Assembly (NCBI GenBank): GCA_922989275.2
Contig: OV277861.1
Location: forward strand, 25,264,479-25,328,478
Length of the DNA: 64,000 nucleotides
From: Gari tellinella
Taxonomy: Eukaryota; Mollusca; Bivalvia; Cardiida; Psammobiidae
Reading direction: 5' to 3'
Shown here: positions 56,311-64,000 of the stretch, piece by piece
How the letters are laid out: each line of letters starts with the position of its first letter
Numbering within the stretch: the stretch's first letter is position 1
Notes under the pieces: generated by a model
Databases searched by the model: none
What the model saw: only the letters and a program-made list of their open reading frames with translations
What the model was told of the DNA's origin: nothing
Translations under genes and position numbers: made by a program

Positions 56311-56930
56311 ATCTGAAGGCTGGACGAAATAAAGAAAATATGGACGCTTTAGAAATTATCCGTCGAATGAAGACTGTAGAGGCATTTTCACAACTCAGGA
56401 TTCAGTTCAGGAAACGAAATTTGGTTAGTTTTTGTTAGCATTGATAGAATGCATTACTTGTAGTTGTTGTAAGGGTGTGAAATGTACGTGTATCGAGTGA
56501 GCATCTATCCATGTGTAGTGGCGAAAGTGAAAGTACTTAAGGAGACTTCGATAGTATGCACATATGGCAGGGGTAACATGACATGACAACACTCGTTGTG
56601 CGGTGTTTGGTTAAATACTAATCATTTTTATAAATATTTCATCGACTCTGCGTGTAAATTTGCATATGTAAAACAATTGAACGTGTTTTGTGTTACTGTA
56701 CTTCAAATATGAGCTTATTTTTAGATTCTTACATGCCCTGTGCAATAGATTAGATCTATATTGTATTGCATTTGTTTTGAACTGATCCCATGAGAGATGG
56801 TAATTGTTAAGCATGTCGAGTTTGGGGTGTTACTAATATTAGTCCTGTGTTTTAATTCCAGGATGAGCACCAGCACTGAGGAGGCTCACACATATATAGC
56901 CAAGGCATGAACGAAAGAAAATACCGTATT

Positions 56931-58902
56931 TACCCTAACAGTTCGGACACAAAATAATAATTATATTTTTTGCTGTCCGAATTCATTATAAATTATTTCA
57001 ATTCTTTTTAGGTGGTGTCCGAAGACATAATAATCTGTAACATGTATATTCTAAACGAAAAATTGTTTCCCCTCACACATGTTTTCTAAGACCAACATGG
57101 CGGCCGCGGTACATCAAAACGAAAGTACGGAAATTCTGATGCATTCCGATACCGCTGAAAGTTTTATTAAGCTGGCAGTTAAAAGAAGTGACAACTAAAA
57201 TTAAATCTGATAATCACCTTAGTTGTCCGCTAATAGCATCCATAAAGTATCCCCTCTATTCATACTTGACAAACACATACATGATTTACACCTGATGTGT
57301 TGAAAACATCACAGCATAATTGAAGAGCTCTCCCAGGTGCAGTAACTAATGACGCAGTGTGATGTGATTAGCGGCACCGGCCTTTGTCGTAACCAAACTG
57401 TGAAAACAGTAGGTGAGTTTGTCTGTTTTATTTGTTAAGTGTTAAGTGTTGTCGGCGTTCTATTTTATTTACCAATATTGTCAGTGTTCTCTGTAATTAG
57501 CATATTTGAAATCTGTATGTAAATTATTTTTTGATTGGCTACTAGATTAATTATCAATTAATCCAATCAATTCTTCTGCAAGATATTATCCAATGAAACT
57601 CTCTACGGACTCGACAGAAATGTTTAAAAACGATGGGAAAATCATATTTGTTATTCAAAATGGTTAAGTTTGTGCAACGTTTTAAGAGAAGTGAAGACGC
57701 CTTGCTTCAGGCGTGGAAGGATAATCCAATTCCAAAGGGTCAGCCAAAACGTCCTGTTGGGAGGCCAAAGAAACGGAAAGCAGAAGACCAGCTAGAGGGA
57801 GCTTCCAAACGCCCAAACAACAGAGACATCAATGAAGACCACTCGGACCCACTGCTTACGTCCTCAACACCAACAAAACGTGGAGCGTACAAAGAATTCA
57901 CTTTGAAGCAGAAGCGGGAAGTGGTTGACTTTGCATGCCGCCGAGTTGATACAGCCTCTGAACAAGGAGTTCAAAGCCAGCCGTACCTGGGCAGAAACGT
58001 TCATGAGACGCCACGAGCTGGTATTACGCGCAAAGACTTCAGTAGCCCAACGCCTTCCAGCTGACCTTGAATCCAAAATCGCCAGCTTCCATGAATTCAT
58101 TGTTCAGCAGTGGGAGCTAGACGAGTTTGACGACAGACTTATTATCAACATGGACGAAACCCCCATGTACTTTGACTTAGTTTCTGGTAAGACAGTTGAA
58201 AGGAAAGGACAAAAATCTGTACGAATCAGAACCACTGGAAGTGAGAAGCGTCACGTGACAATTGTGCTTGCCTGCTCTGCAGCCGGTGACATGCTGCCTC
58301 CAATGATAATTTTCAAAGGAAAGAGGCCCTTGGACATACCTCACCCACCAAAATGGATAGTGTGTGTCCAGGAGAAGGCGTGGATGGACGAGACCCTGGT
58401 GTTGAGATGGCTGTCCGACATCTACTTACCTTTTACCCAGAAGGATCGTTCTATGCTTGTTATGGGCAGTTTCCGAGCTCATCTGACAGAGAAAGTTAAG
58501 AAGTGTATGAGGAATGGCAACATCGTACCGGCAGTGATTCCTGGAGGCTGCACGTCGAAGGTCCAACCCTTGTATGTTTCCACCAACAAGCCTTTCAAGG
58601 GGGAGCTGAGGAAGAGCTGGACTAGTTTTATGCGCACCGCCACTAGGGATTCTGAAAACACCGGGGAACGCATCAAGACAGCTTCTAAGGCTGAACTTGT
58701 GTCATGGGTTGAGGGTGCGTTCCAACACATCGCAGCAAATAGGACACTTGTGATCAAATCATTGCATGTGTGCGGGATCAGCAACAGTCTGGGTGGGAGT
58801 CAGGACGAATTAGCCCGTAGCAACAGTGACTGTGAGAGTAGTGATGGGGAAGAGTTTGAGGGGTTTAGCCCTGAGGATGTACCAGACGATATGTTCGATT
58901 GA
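56931..58902 (+). mobile_element. Pogo-like DNA transposon remnant
   Basis: TACCGTATTTACCC at 56931, followed by AGTTCGGACAC repeated inversely as TGTCCGAA, looks like a pogo-type left end. The transposase remnant is 57633-58902. I found no matching right end before 59000, so the 3' end may be lost. 57040-57630 is non-coding upstream sequence. Confidence 0.55.
57633..58902 (+). pseudogene. Pogo/Tigger-like DDE transposase, frameshifted and catalytically altered
   Basis: Two overlapping frames (57633-58064 and 57925-58902) form one protein with a frameshift at about 57930-57970. The N-terminus has an AT-hook-like KRPVGRPKKRK and TLKQKREVVDFA, then the DNA-binding part KASRTWAETFMRRHELVLRA. 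The DDE core has INMDETPMYFD (first Asp present), then VMGSFRAH, where Gly replaces the expected second Asp, and QPLYVSTNKPFK, where Tyr replaces the expected third Asp; the gap of 35 residues fits DD35D pogo enzymes. Each change needs one base. The C-terminus is acidic (SDGEEFEGFSPEDVPDD). It cannot catalyse transposition. Decay is likelier than domestication because of the frameshift. Confidence 0.85.
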
Positions 58903-58966
58903 ATTTAGTGTGGAATGATCAGGCGTTAATCTTTCACCTGTTTTGCGCGTCATAGCAACTTACAGC

Positions 58967-59025
58967 ATCTTGGATCCAATTAGACGCCGCGTAAATCGGT
59001 TTCTAATCAGGATCCAAACTGCTTG
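58967..59025. repeat. Degenerate PAL-1 copy
   Basis: CTTGGATCCAATTAGACGCC, CGCGTAAATCGG, TCTAATCAGGATCCAAACTG, CTTGA. The outer left arm has decayed. 59026-59391 holds nothing recognised. Confidence 0.7.
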
Positions 59026-59391
59026 ATAATCGCTTAATCGATTCTTATGTTTGATTAATGTTTGACACTTTTTAACAATACTGCAATAATATATATAATA
59101 TTTGCGTATCTAACAGGGGAAAGGTTACGCGATTATCATAAAGTGCTGCTCTGCCATATGGCTATTTGGTGTGGTTTTGAATGTGCTTTCGACGAGTGCT
59201 TTCTTTTGGATTACATATATCAATTAGGAATAGTTATTAGTGAATGAAATAAATGGCGAGGAAGAACCCCGGTAGTGGCCAGTCACAACCTCAAGTTGTC
59301 TGGACCCGGCGTTTTGCGCACCGGAAGACAAAATCAAAATTTGCTACGTTAATTTCGCACCTAGGTTCGACTGTGTTGCATTGTGAATATT

Positions 59392-59602
59392 TAACCCTTA
59401 TATACTGCGGTGATATCGTCTGCTTCAAAATTATCGTCTGCGATGTTTGTTAAATTTTAGATTGATCCATTTTTTAAGTTCAGAAATGTCGCGTGTCAAA
59501 CAGTTTTGATCCAGTTCAGACGCCGCGTAATGCGGCGTCTGATCTGGAACAAAACTGTTTGCAAAAATCAGTTAAGTCGCGATCAGCAGTCAAAGTGTTA
59601 AC
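59392..59602. mobile_element. PAL-1 element with TTAACCCTT ends
   Basis: TTAACCCTTATATACTGC at the left and CAGTCAAAGTGTTAAC at the right. PAL-1 at 59496-59562 has perfect CGCCGCG/CGGCG inner pairing and compensated outer arms (CAGTTTTGATCC with GGAACAAAACTG, one mismatch). GATATCGTCTGC and ATCGTCTGCGATG precede it. Confidence 0.75.
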
Positions 59603-59674
59603 TCTGAGCGCTAAAGGTAATATCGTCTGCAATTATCACCCACCGGTGCTTAGATTGTTTTGACGGTGTAGTTT

Positions 59675-59733
59675 AACAGTTCGGATCCAAATGCAACGTC
59701 ACATTACACGGCGTCTTATCTGGATCCACACAG
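59675..59733. repeat. Degenerate PAL-1 copy
   Basis: CAGTTCGGATCCAAATGC ... GCGTCTTATCTGGATCCACA. Arms partly decayed. Confidence 0.6.
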
Positions 59734-59938
59734 CTTATATAAAATATTTTGCCCCATGCATTCGAAAAGCTCCGAATTCTGATATTTGCTGGTATTACAC
59801 AAACCTCAACAAAATAAAGTTGAATAGGTAAAAACAACATGATACTGAAAAACGAAACTCAGTTACTCGGCATTTGATTCAAATCAATGTTGTTTTGCAA
59901 GTTATATAATGTATAGTTGCGAAAGGCAGGCGAAGGTT

Positions 59939-60172
59939 TACAGTGGAGAATAGTCTGAATACGTTATTATTTCCGTTTAAACGCAAACCCAGACGTAGAA
60001 ATTGACAATTGCTGACAAAATATATTTTCCTTTTGAGTGCGGAACACAGTGAGTAGTGCGATCAGGCGCCCGTCAACAGGCGTCTGATCTGGCTACTAAC
60101 TGTTTGCAATTGAACCAATAGTTTTAGGTTAAACAGGTAAACTGTGAAAGAATAACGCCTTCTCCACTGGGT
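59939..60172 (+). mobile_element. TIR-A MITE, older copy
   Basis: TA, CAGTGGAGAATAGTC, CCGTTTAAACGCAAACCC; altered palindrome (GATCAGGCGCCCGTCAACAG, GCGTCTGATCTGG); GTGAAAGAATAACGCC, TTCTCCACTGG. The palindrome arms have diverged from each other. Confidence 0.75.
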
Positions 60173-62063
60173 TATAGACATCTACGTATCAATAATTTAT
60201 TGCATTCAACATTTGTTTTGGTGTTGATCTTTTATGAAGCATATAGTATAGGCATAGTCTGTTTAAAAAAATAAAATATGAATGTGAAGCTTATTTCTTG
60301 CGTTTGTTGTCTGTAGTGCATTCCTCGTGACTGCACTTTGCCAATTTTGTTTGTTTTTCACAACCTAATAATCTTGTCGTTATGAAATATAACCACTTAA
60401 GATTTCTTAGCAATGATTGAGTTTCAAACAGCAGGTATCCAGGCCATACGTCGAGTAACTCGGCGTCTGATCAGGATCCGTGTTCTGTGACACGTTTACG
60501 TGAATCGTGAATTGTTTTAACAGTACAACATGAATTACAGCCGTAGCGATCAAAACAACAGGCGAAGGGTAGAGTAAAAGAATTTACTTTGTTAGAAAAA
60601 GTATTGGCGTATGACACAGGTTCAGTTAGGATCCAAACAGTTTGCAAGTCATACTTGTCAGACAAAGACCCGTCTATTACTGCCCAAACTTGAAAACAAC
60701 ATGTTGATTAGACAGCTGTCAACTTTCTGTTACGTATAAAAATAACTGCACTGGCTAGCTACCCTGCTCAAAATAACCTCCTGTGTTCTCATTCTGTACT
60801 TCATTTCGTCTGCTGTAAATAAATGTGGACTTTATCAAACTCAAATTTATCAGGCGATTTCGTTTAATCATATTAGATTAGATTACCGCACATCATTTTT
60901 ATAAGGTCAATTTAGACAAGAATTGGGGAAACGTATACACAATTCTATAGCAGACGGGTCGATCTAAAAATAGAATTGTGTTGTGTCAATCCGCAGCCTC
61001 GATCTCCCTGTGTCGCGCCGTCTGCTGTCTCCTGTGTAAGAAACAAAAGGATAAACTGGCTGAATGGCATAGACATTTAGGAATAAGCTACGAGTTATGG
61101 TAAACAGTTTGAACTTATTTTGGCAGTTGTAGAAAAGGTGTAAAGTTTAACAATTCAATAACTCGATCTACCCGTGCCGTATTGTCGAAAGAGAAAAGCC
61201 TCGGCGTCTCTAAATACAGTTCTATATTTACAGACCTTAATTGCACAGCATTAACCATTTCCCTCTGTCCACGAGATCGATCTCAGCAAACAGTTTGGAT
61301 CCTGAAAAAAAGCTGAATATACTCTTGTCGGCTTAACGTTGGCTACTTAACATTCGGGATTATTTTACGTGGAATCACTCCGCTGTCGTTCTACCGCGGA
61401 CTATGCTAGTAGGCGGTAAATGGGCGATTGGCAATAGGAATCCTTCTTATTCTAATGGCCCTTACTCTCAAGACGAAAAGGCCACAAGCTTGATTAATGC
61501 GTATATATAAATAACCATTATCGTTATATTCCCGAAAAACGTCGATTACACATGGTTGTTAAGGCTTTTAACGAATAGTGCAAATACACGGCCACAATCT
61601 TTCCCCAAAAAGAAGGTATTTTGGTGTTTTTGATGTAAAGTTTTTGTTCACCCCGAGGGAGCCTTCAATCTGCTGTATAAAAACGGAGTCAGCTTGATTT
61701 ATCCTTTTAAATCCACAGCCTGATGCCATTTTCTCATGCTATTGTGTAGCGTTTCAATGAATAAGGTAAAAAGAAAGCCACAAGCTTTTTCTGAAAAAAG
61801 TATTTTTGGGTTTTAGCAGCATAAATGTTGTGTGCCGTGACGGCTACGTGAAGGACGAAGTTGGTATACCGACTAAGGCCTTACGGGCCCTAACGGCCCC
61901 TAGGCCAAAAACCATAGAAAGTACGTTTTGCGTACTAATATCGCATTGCAAGACATATACACGGATTTAATAACTATATTTATAAATAATTATCGACACT
62001 TTGGCTAAAAAAGTTGTCTTTGTTGGCTAACAATCGGCGACAAATTAAAAATACCGACCTGCC
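60173..62063. other. Intergenic DNA with decayed PAL-1 copies and repeat units
   Basis: PAL-1-like remains at 60423-60490, 60625-60645 and 61284-61300. 61480-61900 has two loosely related segments with AAGGCCACAAGCTT or AAGCCACAAGCTTT. 61915-62045 is one unit of the 180-bp repeat of 55600-56040. No gene recognised. Confidence 0.5.
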
Positions 62064-62317
62064 TTAACTCATTCACCCCTGAAACTTTAAATGGAAAATT
62101 CCAATTTCAAAATTTGTCTAATCCATTATTGAATATTTTTGGTTGATTTTAACCATATATATTTCAAAATGACAAACTGTGTAGACTCCGATCAGGTGTC
62201 TCCTTCAGGAGCTGTCTTATCAGAGTCTACACTGTTTAAATGGGACAAGTGTAGTCCTCACAAGTACACTGTTTGAAAATGACGAGTATACTCGTCTCTA
62301 GGGTTGAATGTTTTAAC
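62064..62317. mobile_element. PAL-1 (GTGTAGACTC variant) element
   Basis: Ends TTAACTCATTCACCCCTG and AGGGTTGAATGTTTTAAC. The palindrome at 62175-62240 (AAACTGTGTAGACTC ... GAGTCTACACTGTTT) has centre CTCCTTCAGGAG in place of GCCGCGTAACGCGGC. Confidence 0.7.
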
Positions 62318-62605
62318 TTAGGAAAATAATTGTTTTTTGTATATACGAAAACACCCTCTAAAATAGGTGTTACGCACACATATTTTAAAAATTTGCACAA
62401 ATGATAATTTATAATTAAATGTTGGTCATATCGACTAAAAATCGGTATAATATAATTATGTTCTAACTATAACTTAGAGATCTCGATGCCAATGCCAATT
62501 CAATGTCATTCTTTTCCTCGAAATTGAATTATACATGTATGTACATTGCTGTGTAATGGTTTTCCCATGTAGCTAAAAGTCACGCCATTGGGCGGAGTTG
62601 ACCGA

Positions 62606-62709
62606 AATATTAACGCATGCATTTAACGAGATTTGGCTTCTTAATTATGAAGTGTGCGAGATTTCTAATTAAGACGTTAGAAAGCATTGCGCATGCGTTA
62701 ATATTTCGA
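62606..62709. repeat. 104-bp hairpin
   Basis: CGAAATATTAACGCATGC and GCATGCGTTAATATTTCG are inverted at the edges; inner ATTTAACGAGATTTGGC and TTAATTATGAAG are loosely paired. Confidence 0.75.
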
Positions 62710-62812
62710 AAATATTATCCAGACAAGTTTAATTTTTGATTGAGGTAAAATGTCAAGGTCAAATATTATCCAGACAAGTTTAATTTTTGATTGAGGTAAA
62801 ATGTCAAGGTCA
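62710..62812. repeat. 51-bp tandem duplication
   Basis: AATATTATCCAGACAAGTTT and TGAGGTAAAATGTCAAGGTC occur twice, starting at 62711 and 62762, without differences that I can see. Confidence 0.95.
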
Positions 62813-63640
62813 AGGGCACATACCTGAAAGTAGTATGTATTTTTAGGCCATGCCAAGATGTTCTCATACGCTGAATCTGCTATCCCTATTTGGTTTGGTA
62901 GAGGAAATATGCCAAACCAAGCTTTTTATATAATTGAGGTCAAAGGTTTATGTTACATTGACCTTAAACTGGTATGCCACATTCCGATATCCAAAGATGT
63001 ACCCATAAACATGTTACATCCCTTGCTGACGTAGTGTAGAAATATGCCCGGACAAGATTTTTCTAGAAATGATGTCAAATTGAAGGTCACATTTACCTGA
63101 AAATACCACGGTTAGCTCTGTCATCCCACAATGAACTCACACGACACATTTGTGACCCTAGCTCGATGTTGTGTAGAAAATATCCCCATGGAAAAGTTAT
63201 ATTTTCTATAGTTCTATTATTTAGGTCAAAGGTCAAGATCACAGTGACCTGAAAATGTTACAGCACAGGGCGCATATCCTTGATGTATTCACACGTGTGG
63301 TATCCCTAGCTGGGGCCCGTTTCATAAAACTTCGTACGACAAAAACGATCGAAAGTCATAACTTTAAAATAAATTTAATTTCTGATTTCTCTATCTAATC
63401 CTGTCTTGTTGCATCTTTTTGGAATCGTCTTTTCAAGACGATTCCAAAAAGATGTCACAAGACAGGATTAGATGGAGAAATGAATAATAATTGAGACTTT
63501 TATAATCTGACTTACGACGACATTTGTCGTACGAAGTTTTATAAAACGGGCCCCTGGTGCGGTATAGGAAACATGACCCGAGCAAGTGGGGCACGGACGG
63601 ACGGACTGGCGGCTGAACCGCAGGGCACAGTTCAATCACC
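62760..63640. repeat. Degenerate tandem dispersed repeat
   Basis: AGGTCAAAGGTC, GAAATATGCC and CCTGAAAATACC phrases recur every 140-160 bases; the end carries GGCACGGACGGACGGACTGG. It is interrupted by the MITE at 63313-63557. Related to 9271-10150 and 33000-33860. Confidence 0.6.
63313..63557. mobile_element. GGGGCC-ended hairpin MITE, copy 2
   Basis: GGGGCCCGTTTCATAAAACT and TCGTACGAC at the left; inverted GTCGTACGAAGTTTTATAAA, ACGGGCCCC at the right. Inner arms AATCCTGTCTTGTTGCATC and ATGTCACAAGACAGGATT flank a perfect AATCGTCTTTTCAAGACGATT hairpin. It sits between TCCCTAGCTG and GTGCGGTATAGG of the surrounding repeat. Confidence 0.85.
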
Positions 63641-63779
63641 TATTCGCACACAAAGCTAGTTTCTGGGTATACAAATATAAACAATAACAAACAAATATCT
63701 TTACTGCGTTTGCCTTTATTTGCAGAGTTACGCTTTTTCTATATTATTGTTTCAACAGTACCTACAATAAATTTCTTAC

Positions 63780-64000
63780 CGTTCACTAAAATCGTTGTCG
63801 GAAAAGCGCGTTTGCTACGAAAGAAACTCCTGGCCTGGTATCGATTGATGAAATCGGCGTACCATTCCATGACGATAAACGTATGCTCTGGGAGATCGTG
63901 GTCATAGAGACCAATGTGCATTTCCTGTTCCAGTGGTTGCCGGACCACAAAAGGGCCGAAAAGTCCCTCCACGCGCTGAGAGCCCGCATGCGCATGCCAG
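63780..64000 (-). CDS. Laccase-type multicopper oxidase, internal exon (cut by window end)
   Basis: Minus-strand translation from the window edge starts WHAHAGSQRVEGLFGPFVVR and continues LYDHDLPEHTFIVMEWYADF to FPTTILVNG. The WHxHxGxQRxxGxxGxxxVR pattern is the second copper-binding motif of animal laccases, whose His-X-His supplies trinuclear-copper ligands; LYDxDLPEH is a further landmark I recall from the family. The exon ends at 63780 with a good donor (AACG then GTAAGAAA), where the next exon should complete NGKG-like sequence. Laccases oxidise phenols; in molluscs, roles in shell and periostracum are proposed. The 5' part lies beyond the window and the next exon (towards lower coordinates) was not found. 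Open, no shift. Confidence 0.85.

Noticed and set aside
58479..58784. Minus-strand frame of 101 codons
   Set aside because: Shadow of the pogo transposase on the opposite strand.

Overview
The window is eukaryotic DNA, almost certainly from a bivalve mollusc. AT-rich intergenic DNA is packed with families that I recognise from memory as typical of clam-like (heterodont) bivalves: a TAGCTCACCTGAGC-headed repeat, a tRNA-headed SINE, and many short palindromes and TIR elements. I ran no database search. Two host genes are supported. One is a GT10 alpha-1,3-fucosyltransferase coding exon (40746-41768, +). The other is a laccase-type multicopper oxidase exon on the minus strand, cut off by the window end (63780-64000). 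Everything else that codes, or once coded, belongs to mobile elements.

Layout. 1-2.7 kb: two HEAD-1 repeats, the first with a 466-bp duplication. 2.9-4.9 kb: SINE remnant and a minus-strand Penelope-like retroelement with a dead RT. 5.1-7.5 kb: hairpin and TIR elements, one with a TTAA-flanked element in the centre of its palindrome. 7.5-14.3 kb: hairpins, a 121-bp tandem repeat, degenerate repeats. 14.3-16 kb: a 755-bp inverted repeat, then a decayed GIY-YIG-type Penelope element. 17-18.1 kb: HEAD-1 with a 161-bp tandem array. 19.3-31.2 kb: one LINE (intact ORF1, broken ORF2) split by two later insertions. The second insertion, 25945-30901, is a 4.96-kb TIR element carrying a decayed minus-strand gene with a C-terminal cysteine cluster. 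31.2-40.5 kb: palindromes, MITEs and a 2.4-kb foldback. 40.7-41.8 kb: the fucosyltransferase. 42.9-48.1 kb: nested TIR elements and a tandem duplication interrupted by a Penelope element and a 1.2-kb TIR element. 48-56 kb: palindromes, a LINE tail and tandem arrays. 56.9-58.9 kb: a pogo-like transposase with a frameshift and two lost catalytic aspartates. 59-63.7 kb: more MITEs and degenerate repeats, then the laccase exon.

The best candidates for something undescribed are the 4.96-kb TIR element with its cysteine-cluster gene, and a roughly 65-bp palindrome (PAL-1) that sits at the centre of several otherwise unrelated TIR families. Labels HEAD-1, PAL-1, PAL-2, TIR-A, TIR-B and TIR-C are local to this answer. 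Coordinates of repeat edges were read by eye and may be off by a few bases.
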